From Myrmaecium sp. VS I D KN 1 (taxonomy: Eukaryota > Ascomycota > Dothideomycetes > Valsariales > Valsariaceae), in NCBI GenBank assembly GCA_019775845.1, contig JADQAV010000009.1:186001-250000 (forward strand): DNA of 64,000 bases. Reading direction: 5' to 3'. Under the pieces are notes generated by a model, which had not been told where the DNA came from, searched no databases, and worked only from the letters and a program-made list of their open reading frames with translations. The position numbers were made by a program, and so were the translations under genes. Of this stretch, positions 1 through 9,443 are shown piece after piece. How positions within the stretch are numbered: position 1 is the first letter of the stretch; every line of letters starts with the position of its first letter.

Positions 1-1260
1 TGGATCTCTAAACCCCGATATCAAGCGCGTGAGGAGTGGATTTTCTCAACGGCGATTCGGAGCTTCACGGGTCGGTCGACGTGACTTGCTCTCTGCGAAT
101 CGTCATCGTTGCACGTCTCGGACCCCTCGGCGACCTGCATAGGCCCGCTTTGATTCGCTCCTCATTGTTCTGACGGCGGTGTCTTCATAATAATTCACGT
201 GGGCTGGCGAGCGAAAATCAAAGAAATGAAATGAAATCGGACTTACCTAGAGCACTGTCCTTTCCTGTCACGCCTGTCGTAGCCGGTGTCCGTGAGCGAC
301 GTTGAAGGAGGAAAAGGCAGCGAGTGAACCGGGGCTGCGGTCGTAAGAGTGGTGCTAAGAAAGGTTTATCGGCGCTTCTATAACTGAAGAGGAAGATGTA
401 GCGAAGACCGTTACGGCATGTGACTGGTTCTCTGACGCTGCGGGAACGGTTGCCGTGCGGTGAGTGGTGGTTAAGCGGTGAAGGATGAAGCTATCGAGGC
501 GGTCGATGTGCGGGGAACATCAAGAGCATGGGGTGTGAAGAAGGGTTAAAGGTGAGGGCGTGTCGACTGTATTCAAGTAGACTACAGTGCCTTGCCGGTG
601 CTGTGCCTGGAGGAACGGTAAGGGTCTACTGTGACTTCACCACCGAGATCTTTCGGAAAGTTCAGATGCTGCGTGCTTTATATATTCTTCATGTTCATCC
701 GCTACACTATCACTTGTCTCTGGCAATTGCCTGCGTTGCCATACGGTATGAGTTTCGCTATTCCAGCCGTCTGATATTTCCGGCACTTCCGCAGCACACA
801 AGATAGTAAAGCTAAATAGTCTGAAGCATGTTTCTAGGCCATATGCACATCAAACTCTGAATTCATGGAGAAATTGTCTGTTCGTGGGCTAGCAACTTAT
901 GAGATTATATGTATGATACCGTGCGGTCAAGAGATGTACGAATGAAGGATGGCATGTAACGATTGACTATAAGTTGCAAAAGGACGAAGCGATTCATCAT
1001 CGCCTTCGAGTAGAGCCGATTTCTTTTCGTGCGCAGCGGAAAAGGAGGGACGGTAACTACAGATTTGCGATAAATCCAGCTTTGAAAGGAAATACAGAGA
1101 GTATAACATGTGTGCAGATGACTCTGACCACTGGAACCGCAGCAACGGAACCGCCAATACTTGATCCGTCCTGCAGAAACTGGCCAGAGCCAAAACAGGC
1201 GAGGAAAGAGGAAACGCTGAAAATATGAACAGTTCTCGAGCCTTCACCCTCACGATGTAC
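1..1260. other. Intergenic or unannotated left edge
   Basis: I see no supportable gene here. Open frames are short and lack family motifs on either strand. The sequence has mixed composition with no obvious tandem repeat. It may hold the 3' part or promoter of a gene lying mostly outside the window. Confidence 0.4.
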
Positions 1261-1965
1261 CTAACAACACACCTCGACTGGCTGAGCAAGCCCGGGGCCC
1301 TGCACAATCCGATACTTCATACTCGGCCCGTAGTAGTGGAAACCAGTACCGTCCCCCGCATCCCTCGTCTCCAAGGGCGGTGCCGACATGGCGCCATGGC
1401 CACAATCGTCCGAAGCAGCCGATGAGGAGGATGCGAACATACTCTGCTCGTGCGGCTCGGAAAGGCTCACGTTCGCGGGCCGCCACCAGTGCTCCTGATG
1501 GCAGTTGATGTCCGGCTGAAAGCGGTCTAAAATGGAGAAGGAGCCCTGGATGAAGATTTGGTTCGGATGTTCCAGGCCTAGCCTGACGTTCGCATGCACG
1601 ACCTTCTCGAGCACAGCCTCGTCGCTCTGGTCCTGCTGAGAGGCCTCGGACCCGAGGAACGAGAGCTGAGGGGGATAGTTTGGGTCATCCGAGAAGAAAT
1701 CGAAGTTACTGCCGACTTTTGCAAGAACTTCCTCTTGTCCTGGTACACGGCTTGGCTCTTGGTTGAGTAGCTTGTCCTCGATAGGCCGGGGCATTTCTAT
1801 CATTACTTTTGAGTGGGCGTTGATCGTAACATGGTCGGATGTTAAGGCTCTGTACTCCAGGTCTGCGCGAAGACATAGAGCATGACATCTTCGAGCATGC
1901 GCACAGTTGGCCTCTGTAGGACCTGCCTTCCCTAAGTCTTGCCCGGGTCGCGGTTCTAATGTCAC
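1261..1965 (-). CDS. Uncertain hypothetical protein, 234 codons open
   Basis: I do not recognise this protein. The frame is open for 234 residues with a fairly protein-like composition in its middle (for example DFFSDDPNYPPQLSFLG), and no transmembrane segment, signal peptide or known motif. It lies 260 bp downstream of the stop of the C2H2/kinase gene on the same strand. It could be a separate short gene, an extra C-terminal exon set of the kinase gene, or a chance open frame. The first 40 residues look less protein-like, so the true start or a splice acceptor may be further in. Transcript data would decide. Confidence 0.3.
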   Translation of the reverse strand: MTLEPRPGQDLGKAGPTEANCAHARRCHALCLRADLEYRALTSDHVTINAHSKVMIEMPRPIEDKLLNQEPSRVPGQEEVLAKVGSNFDFFSDDPNYPPQLSFLGSEASQQDQSDEAVLEKVVHANVRLGLEHPNQIFIQGSFSILDRFQPDINCHQEHWWRPANVSLSEPHEQSMFASSSSAASDDCGHGAMSAPPLETRDAGDGTGFHYYGPSMKYRIVQGPGLAQPVEVCC

Positions 1966-2224
1966 AGGGAGTTTACGTGAAGCACCGCAACCATAAGACG
2001 ATATCGATCGTGGGTCACAAACCTCACGGCCGCTGGAAGCATGAACGGTTGTGAACGCTTCTGTATTTGAGCCTTCTGATGGTACGAACGTAGAATCGGA
2101 AGACTCTGGAACTGACGATTCAGTTCGTTGTTGACGTGTGCGGGGCCGGCTGAGCGAAGAATTAGCATTGGGGATCTGAGCGTCGACGAAGCGTTTCGAA
2201 CAAAGGGTGGATGGAATGGATTCC

Positions 2225-4564
2225 TTACGAAGATAGTATCCACGCGAGCTGGGTCTCGAGTTTAGCGGAAGATATCCGATTCTGCTCCGATACCTCTAAC
2301 GCAGAGATTGAGGCATTCCACAACCGAGAAACAATTCCACTCGCCTCCCTCTTCAATGCGGCTACCCATCGTAGTATGGCAGGCTGTAACTCGCAATATG
2401 GCGGTTGTTCTTCGGATGTATAGTCCTGTCTCAGGAAGCGACGAAAGCTGTGGATTGACTTCCTTTGGAAAACCGTCAACAACTTAACATAGACGCAACC
2501 CAGAGAAAAAACATCGGCCTTTCTCCCGTGACGAGCGCCACGAGCAATCTCCGGGGCGGCATACATAGGCGTTCGAGGTGGGTTGCTGCTCGAGTTGGAA
2601 ACACAATCGGCAGGGAAGTCGCGCGAGATGCCAAAATCGCTCAGATAGATGTGACAGTCAAGTAGAAGTATATTCTGTGGCTTGACGTCGGCATGTCGAA
2701 CACACTGCCTATGTAGGTACGCTAGTGCCGAAGCAAGGTCAACCATCCATTGTGGTATTTGAGGAATCGTCTTCGGGCGCTTGTAAGGATCCCTCAGGAA
2801 CTGCTCCAGGTTCAGATCGGCTGCTGGACGCATGATTATGCCGGCAGTTTTCCCATCCGAGTAAGCGCCAACAAACTCCGTGATATGTGAGTGTTTCAGC
2901 TTTCTCAGGACCCTGACCTCCCTTATGAAAGATTGGAAAGTGGATTGAGAGCCGGGCTTTTCGGACAAGAATGTTTTACGAGCGTATACGTCGCCGGTGC
3001 ATGGGATGCGAAACTTGTCGACCTGAGACTGCGCACCGACGCCTAGCTTCCCAAGATATTCACATGTTAAGGGTTGTCCATGCTCCGCCCAGTAAGCACA
3101 CTCAACGGCTAGATAAGATTCACCGAGCACGGTCGTACTCGGGAAGGCATGGTCGGAAGCCGTTCCCTTCAATGCTGGTATCAGACGGGTAATTATGTCC
3201 TCCGAAGTTCGGCCTGTCTCGTCTTGTGAGAAGACTTCGGCATCGATACATGGAGAGGCGATCTCTTTGTGGGTGTTCTTCGAGCTATGATCGTTCATTC
3301 CCCAGCCTTGAGAAGCCCCCCCTGGCGGTCCATTGTGTCCCGCAGAGGACGAAGACATGTGAGTAAACGAGCTGCTTGGCCCAGGGTTGTCATTGCTCCC
3401 GGAACCTCCTGAGTATCGATCACTGAAGCCACCTCCGTTGGAAGGACCAGACCCATATCCACCACGAGAGCCATCATCCTCCCTGTTCTCGTCGTCATCA
3501 TCATGAGCGGACTCGTCATCGTCAACCTGTCCAGGATTCGGCCAAGGATCTTGCCATTCGCCCATTCGCTTGCCATTCTTGAAATGCGCCAGGATGTGCT
3601 CCTGTCGCTCGTGCCAGCTGCGGAATCGATGTCCACAAAAACCACAATGCCTTTTGAACGTCAATCTGGTATCGACAACGCGCGCCTCTTGGTCAACCCG
3701 TGGGACATCGCGGAGGCCATGCTTCTTCCTCAGATGATCCTTGAATTTATCCAAGCGACGGTTTGTATGAGTACAGTGTGGGTTGCCTAGACGCTGACAC
3801 GCCCAATGTTTTTGGGGCTGATGCTTCTCTTCATGCCTCTTCCAATCGTCGGGGCGGTCAGTGCTGTAGCCGCAGCATGCAGTGCAATGGAATTGGCCCG
3901 ACCGTTTGCTCTGGCCTCTCCGATTTGGAGCAAGCCCTGCTGGCGAGCTTTCATGTGTCGGAGGAAGATCGGCTGTGGCATCTTCGGATCGTCTATGGTC
4001 CATTACGGTTCGTTTTAGTTTGTTGATGAGAGGCGTACTCATTTTCGCGTTTTCAATCAGATTGACCAAGCTGTTGTCATCCAGTTGATCCAACAGTTCA
4101 TTCTGGACATCTCCCAATCTGAATGGGACATCATTGTTTTGAGCAGATGGCGAATCATCACTGGCTTTCCGCGCGTAGAATATTGCGCTAGGTCGCTGCC
4201 TCGCTTCGAGATCTGTATCGCGTGCTTGCCGCTTCCTGGAAGGCTCGAGATCATGTATTGGCTGTGACTGTTGGTAGACTGGATGTTGTCTTCTCCGGGG
4301 CAACGGATTGCGCACAGGCGGATGGAAAGTTCCATGGCCCATGTCGAAATTGTCGTGATCACGGTCGATGTCGCCCTGGCTGGCATAAGTGTTGAGAGGT
4401 CTCCCGGGGAGCGGATCACATGGTGGAAAATAGCCGGAAAAGGCGGTTGTTTCGAGGCTGTTACTGTTGTATGATGCAGTTGCTCTGGCAAGCTCCGTAT
4501 ACAGAGCAGTACCATAAGCCGAGTCTTCGGTAGGCGGCTCGTTATCAACGCATTCGCTGAGATC
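2225..4564 (-). CDS. C2H2 zinc finger and Ser/Thr protein kinase fusion protein
   Basis: Main exon of a probable signalling or nuclear protein joining zinc fingers to a kinase domain. About residues 145-260 after the Met at 4342 hold C2H2-like fingers (FHCTACCGYSTDRPDDWKRH, then a CGFCGHRF finger). A Gly/Ser/Asp-rich linker follows, then a kinase domain: glycine loop LGVGAQSQV, lysine in YARK, alpha-C glutamate in FIREVRVL, catalytic HADVKPQN, DFG, and APE in the activation segment. The usual HRD is HAD, so this is a non-RD kinase that keeps the catalytic Asp and Asn. The reading frame is open and protein-like upstream of Met 4342 to an acceptor at 4565. A likely first exon at 4870-4956 starts MASEWVPESG and ends in phase 0 at GTAGGT, giving about 808 residues in all. 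The first intron is inferred and could contain another exon. Substrates are unknown. Confidence 0.78.
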   Translation of the reverse strand, partial: DLSECVDNEPPTEDSAYGTALYTELARATASYNSNSLETTAFSGYFPPCDPLPGRPLNTYASQGDIDRDHDNFDMGHGTFHPPVRNPLPRRRQHPVYQQSQPIHDLEPSRKRQARDTDLEARQRPSAIFYARKASDDSPSAQNNDVPFRLGDVQNELLDQLDDNSLVNLIENAKMSTPLINKLKRTVMDHRRSEDATADLPPTHESSPAGLAPNRRGQSKRSGQFHCTACCGYSTDRPDDWKRHEEKHQPQKHWACQRLGNPHCTHTNRRLDKFKDHLRKKHGLRDVPRVDQEARVVDTRLTFKRHCGFCGHRFRSWHERQEHILAHFKNGKRMGEWQDPWPNPGQVDDDESAHDDDDENREDDGSRGGYGSGPSNGGGFSDRYSGGSGSNDNPGPSSSFTHMSSSSAGHNGPPGGASQGWGMNDHSSKNTHKEIASPCIDAEVFSQDETGRTSEDIITRLIPALKGTASDHAFPSTTVLGESYLAVECAYWAEHGQPLTCEYLGKLGVGAQSQVDKFRIPCTGDVYARKTFLSEKPGSQSTFQSFIREVRVLRKLKHSHITEFVGAYSDGKTAGIIMRPAADLNLEQFLRDPYKRPKTIPQIPQWMVDLASALAYLHRQCVRHADVKPQNILLLDCHIYLSDFGISRDFPADCVSNSSSNPPRTPMYAAPEIARGARHGRKADVFSLGCVYVKLLTVFQRKSIHSFRRFLRQDYTSEEQPPYCELQPAILRWVAALKREASGIVSRLWNASISALEVSEQNRISSAKLETQLAWILSS

Positions 4565-5115
4565 CTGGACGATATTGAGGTAAAGTCAAAAACAATGCTC
4601 CCGCGGCTAGGGAATAGCTAGCCTCGACGTGAGTAGGGAAGGAATGGTTGACCGTCTGAGGGTACTATTGCCTTTCCCAGCACGCTTACTGAACCCGGAT
4701 GAAGAAAAATTAAGGTAGTCGTCAGAGGTCAACGGAAAGTGGCTTTGACTGTGGAAGTGACCAAGGATTGAGAAGCAAAGAGGGATACTGCCGCTTCAAG
4801 AGCATCTGGAAGCGAGGAAATTGCGCGTATTTGAAATGACAAGCGAAGAATGAGACTGTAATAACCTACCAAGAGTGCTGCTTCGTAGTAGAACTGCGAG
4901 TCGTCGCCCTCCTGGGTCGTCTGCTCACCGGACTCTGGGACCCATTCCGAAGCCATTCCTGAAACTGAAAGAATGTATCCCGTGAGAATTGAATTAGGTC
5001 TAGGCAGATACGATGTAGGACTGGAGATTTATAGTTGTGACCGGAAGTCCAATAAGTGACTTACGAGTATACGTGCTTTAAACCTACATGGAGTCTTATT
5101 AGAGCAGTGCCTCTA

Positions 5116-5240
5116 CCCTCTGCCCTCCGCCCTCCGCCCTCCGCCCTGCGGCCTACGCCCTCTTCTTTCTGCCTTTCGCCTTCCGCCCTTTGCCCTCCGC
5201 CCTCCGCCCTTTGCCCTCCGCCCTCCGCCCTCCGCCCTTC
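5116..5240. repeat. Minisatellite with 7-bp unit CCGCCCT
   Basis: Imperfect tandem copies of CCGCCCT, with variants such as TTGCCCT, TTCGCCT and ACGCCCT, fill about 125 bp. Purine/pyrimidine strand bias is very strong. Because the unit length is seven, the array can be read through in all three frames and creates a spurious minus-strand open frame. Confidence 0.9.
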
Positions 5241-5393
5241 ATTGCCACAACCCCTCAGTAGCCAGGACAAGGCATAGTCGGGCTCACAGACCGTCCACGC
5301 GAAATTGAAGGCGCAAGGACGGTTGTGGCCTCCGTTCAAGGTGGTATGTGGTGAGGGGTGGACGTCCGGAGCGGATGGGGCAGTCAGGACTGA

Positions 5394-5416
5394 CCAATGA
5401 AACCTCACGTGAGGTT
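5394..5416. promoter_or_regulatory. CCAAT box next to a 16-bp palindrome centred on CACGTG
   Basis: A CCAAT pentamer (5394-5398) lies two bases from a perfect 16-bp palindrome, AACCTCACGTGAGGTT (5401-5416), whose core is the E-box CACGTG. CCAAT is bound by the HAP/CBC complex and CACGTG by bHLH factors in fungi. The element sits about 440 bp upstream of the likely start of the C2H2/kinase gene, so a role in its promoter is plausible but inferred. Confidence 0.45.
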
Positions 5417-5445
5417 GCGGTTCAGCCTGATAACGAGGTTCTCTT

Positions 5446-5461
5446 CCCCCCCCCCCCCCCC
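5446..5461. repeat. Poly-C tract
   Basis: Sixteen consecutive C residues. Such runs are prone to length errors in sequencing and polymerase slippage. Confidence 0.9.
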
Positions 5462-6487
5462 TCCCCGCGGCCCCCGCATCTTCGTCGGTCGTTTCATCCA
5501 TGCCAGGCGGTGGAGGCGATGCGAAGATGAGGCCGTGCTGCTTTCCCCGAAATCTGGCGACGAGATGGAGGTTGATGAGCAGCTGAAAGATCTGATCACA
5601 GACTTGCCTACGGCTATGAGGCACTAGCGTCGCAACCTCGCCAGACTAGCTCCCATGTACCATGCTCTCTCCAGGGAGGGGAGGGCGGAGGGCAAAGGGA
5701 GAGTTGCCTTACAATTGGGAGGGGATCCAGTGCGGTCTCATTCAGCTGGGTGGAACGTATTCTTGATGTACCGTCCCTGCTGTCATCGTCTCGGAGGTAA
5801 TCACCGGGACAGCGTCAGTAGCAGACGAGCGAGTTTGACCGGCTCCCTCTGCAAGCCACCGAACCTAGGTACAACCGGGTACTCTCCAGGCAACCGTTGG
5901 TGTCGTGACTCGGAAGCTGGAGGAACCCTTTCCAACTTAATAAAAGAAAACGCTCAACATGCGCCCCATGGAGGTGCCATGGCGACGGGGGTGATCCTTT
6001 CGGGAGTGGTGATGGAGTAAAGAAGGCAAGGCCAGGTTGATTATCGCAAGGCGGCCTCAGCCTCGCGAAAGATGTAGGACAGTTTTGCGCGCAACGAAAC
6101 TGTCGGGGCTGGGGCCAGAAGTCTGGTTGCCTCCCATTTCCCCGACCGCATGACCGGCGTTCCACGCCCTCTTCAAGGCTAGGATATCTACATCCAACGA
6201 AGCTAGCCTTGTGCCGTTGCCTAGCAAAGCATGCACAGGATGAAGAATCTCAGCAAATTCTAAGTCTGTATCGGATGAAAGGAGGGACGTTCTGCTTCCC
6301 CAGCTGCACCGCCACACACCTGAAGTAACCGAATCTTGGCCAGCCTTTCAGCTTACTTGTTGAGAATTCTGGTACCGCATATTACCATGCTACTTCAGCA
6401 TGCCTCGTTGGCGACACCATTTCCATGCAGGAAAGGCAAGAAGAATCTGTTTCGAGAATTTGGGTCGATGTATCACGATTATGCGAA

Positions 6488-8408
6488 TCACCACATGAAC
6501 CTCTGCACCTTCCCAGGTTCTTGAGGCCAACTGAAACCACGGTGAAGAAACATGTAGCCAGTTGCTCCGTTTATCAGCAGGAACCAGGCCGTTTCCAACC
6601 ATAGAAGGCTATTCATGTCTATGAGGCCCTTATGATTCTTGATCATCGCAGCACTCATGGGCAGATTCAGACGCCATACCACCCAAGGAATGATGAAGTA
6701 GCGAGGTTCCACGAGAGGCGCCGTCATAACAGAGAGTGCTGTGGTTGCCAACCATACAATGACAAAGCTTACACAGCAGCCATCCCTGGGCAGGTCGCCC
6801 GTCTCCGTGGTTTCGCCGGTGCTCCTCTTGGCTGCAGGGCGCCGGTCCTTCTTCGAAGCCGACGAGCTATAACCTGGGTAACCCAAGGCCCGGATGGCTA
6901 CCCATCCAAGCTTGATATAGAGCGGAACCACGAGATATTTGACCGCTGGATGTCGGAGAAGTATCCGGAACACATAAAACACGTAGTGTCGATTGTCCGC
7001 CAGAGTGAAAGGGTGGACGATTGTATTGTAGTAGACGGTTAAAAGGCCCAATAGGACAGCTCCTAGAACCAGCGGATACCGAGGGAGATCCAATGAAGAG
7101 AACGGAAATTTCCTCTGGAGATAGGCGAGCGGTCCGATACTGGGTAGACGAGCAACGACAGAGCCAATAATGAGTGGGAGCAGTAAAGGAAAGGAGAAGA
7201 AAGCCATGTAGGGCCAAAGGTAAAGCATTTGCGTGATGTGAACCGTTGCCACATGGTTTGATTTGTCACCTATCGTGGATGAGTATCAGCGAGTCCGTGA
7301 TCAGAAACATACTTACCAAGCACGACGCCGCCGTTCCACACCACGAAGGCACCGAAAATGCAAATCAAAGCAACATACGGTATCACCGTCGAGACGACGT
7401 CCAAGGCATTCCGGAGAGCAACTATGACTATGGACAAAAACGTCTTGATATAATCTGTGAAACGGTCAGCCAAATCCCTCGCATATCTTGAGTAGCAGGA
7501 CGACCTTCGAAATACGCATCTTCGACAGCGCAGTCGTGCACTTGGGAATCTTCCCAGCTATACTGACATATCCCAAGGAAGCTGGTGGTTCTAGTCGAGC
7601 GCTGATCTGCTGACGGCTTCGTGGACCGTTGCTTCAAACAATCAACGACACTTGAGCCGGCAGCAAACAGTGCGACCCAGAAAATATTGGTTTGTCGAAA
7701 CAACAACGCAAAGACACCAATGGAGAAAGCCAACGTGGCCGACTTGGAAAAAACATGTTCATGCCTTCCAGCGTCTAGAAGGAGCCAATAACTGAGAAGC
7801 ACCATCAGGGTTGATGTTGGGTCGGTATAGTAAAGAGCAGAAAAGAAGAAAAGAGGGGGAAAGAGGCAGACGTTGATGCCGGTATGGATAGCCAGGGAAG
7901 CCTTGGACTCCACAGCATCCACAGGTACGGACGTATCTCTAAGCTTCAGGCGCCTGATTTTCATAGCAATCACAGAAGTTAGACCGGCAATCAGGCTGAG
8001 AGTGACACAATTGAGGAGTCTCAAGGACCAGATATCGCATCTGTTCGTGAGAAGATATGCAAGGTAGGAGAGAAGGTAGCTAGGACAGAGTTAATGAGGA
8101 CGAATGCAAGGCTGAGGAACCAGGATCTCCAAAAGGAGGTACTTACACTCCCGGAGGGGTTGTGATCTTGGGGTCCCACTGATCAAAGTGGCCGTCACAA
8201 TACACCTGGGCTTGTCGGACGTGAAAGACCTCATCCTGTAGTGTTCAAGTCAGCCCGGCTGACCAAGATTGGTGAGTCTACGCTTCCGATTTACCAAGTA
8301 CGGCTCGGGAACCACCCGATGAACCTGAAGAAGCCATGCCGAGCCAGCCACAGAGATGACCATGGCCGGCGCGAGGAAGAGCAGCGGCGACTTCAAACTA
8401 TTCGTCAT
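6488..8408 (-). CDS. ALG10: Dol-P-Glc:Glc2Man9GlcNAc2-PP-Dol alpha-1,2-glucosyltransferase
   Basis: ER multi-pass enzyme (ALG10/DIE2 family) that adds the third and last glucose to the dolichol-linked N-glycan precursor, using dolichyl-phosphate-glucose. Five exons fit: 8408-8295, 8235-8147, 8079-7505, 7454-7317 and 7269-6488, giving 565 residues. Exon 2 encodes [20 protein letters not shown], the luminal acidic motif region near the N-terminus. Later family marks are [41 protein letters not shown] and EPRYFIIPW. Many hydrophobic spans are present, and the protein ends in RFMW. The gene is divergent from PSF2 with about 300 bp between the starts. Length is in the family's usual range. Confidence 0.95.
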
Positions 8409-8706
8409 GTTGGATCGGGATCAATGCCTACGACGATGAACAGTGCTTCGAGGGCGATGAAATTACGACACCTCATGTCGATGTTGCCGACGGCAAGGGG
8501 GAGGAGCTCGAGATGCCGTTGCGGTTCTCGCTAAAACCTCGGCATCGCGCCCTGACGCTCCAACGCGTTCCCATGATTTCCATGAACCCTCCCCTCCATC
8601 CTCTCATCCATGCACATCGACTCCTACTACCTTCCCAACCACCCCCATACGAGTACAGGAGCTATCCGCACCGTGCCGTGCCGCGTCGTACGCACATACT
8701 CGCGCC

Positions 8707-9443
8707 ATGGCCTTGCCTCTGCCTCCCAGCCTCACGCCTGCGGAGACCGCGTTTCTGTGCGAGATGGAGCTTGTCACGGTAGTTCCTCGCCAACGTCTTG
8801 AGTCGCTGGACCTGCTAGGTGTGAGTTGACCCCGCCATCGCACCGATTCGAGCGCAAGAGCGCACTGCATGTCGCTGGCGAACTTCGACCGGTACACGAT
8901 CCTTCCTCGTGCAGCACTGACCACGGCGCGCTGAAGGGAACCACTCCCGCCCTCGTTCCTCCTCACCGCGCGAACCTACCCCTCTGGCTTGCTCTCCTCC
9001 TGAAACGCCAACGTCGCGCCAACATCTTCCCTCCGCCTTGGCTACAGCCCGCCTCGCTCACTGAAATCCTTCAGCTTGAGTCGTCGAACGAAGCGTTCTC
9101 CCCCTATCCCCGTCTCGCCCGGAACCCCCCTGATGCAACGGGACCGCCGTTTCTTCCCACTTCGACTGCCGACGCATCGCCCGATGCCCTTCCGTATCAT
9201 TGGCTCGAGTTAGGAGAGATCTTGCTTGAGGCAGCTGCGGATGACTTCGACGAACCAGACACGGTCCGGCGGCTTATGAGGGATTTGAGGGAGGTGCGCA
9301 TGGCGAAGCTGCGTGCCGGTGTGAACGTGCTGGACGCTGGCGGCGGGGTGAAGATGAACGGGGTCGGGGGGCTGGAAGTCGCGGAGGGCAGAGCATTCAT
9401 CGGCGGAGTGATTGACGGGCTACGGTATGACCTGCAACCCTAG
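8707..9443 (+). CDS. PSF2: DNA replication complex GINS subunit Psf2
   Basis: Subunit of the GINS tetramer (Sld5-Psf1-Psf2-Psf3), which joins Cdc45 and Mcm2-7 to form the replicative CMG helicase in the nucleus. Exon 1 (8707-8820) encodes [20 protein letters not shown] and the following [16 protein letters not shown], a typical Psf2 start. A 116-bp intron follows, and exon 2 (8937-9443) gives [16 protein letters not shown] and the PPPWL segment, then the helical C-terminal domain with [14 protein letters not shown]. The product is 206 residues, normal for fungal Psf2. An alternative in-frame Met at 8826 lies inside the intron and would lose the conserved start. Confidence 0.93.

Larger units (their letters stand above)
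4957..6487. other. Intergenic region with minisatellite and poly-C
   Basis: No gene is supported in these 1.5 kb. The stretch is upstream of the C2H2/kinase gene and downstream of ALG10. It carries the 7-bp minisatellite, the CCAAT/E-box palindrome and the poly-C tract listed separately. A 187-codon open frame on the minus strand is made by the repeat itself. Confidence 0.6.

Noticed and set aside
5061-5624. A 187-codon open frame on the minus strand
   Set aside because: Half of it is the translation of the 7-bp minisatellite and the poly-C tract. No conserved motif.
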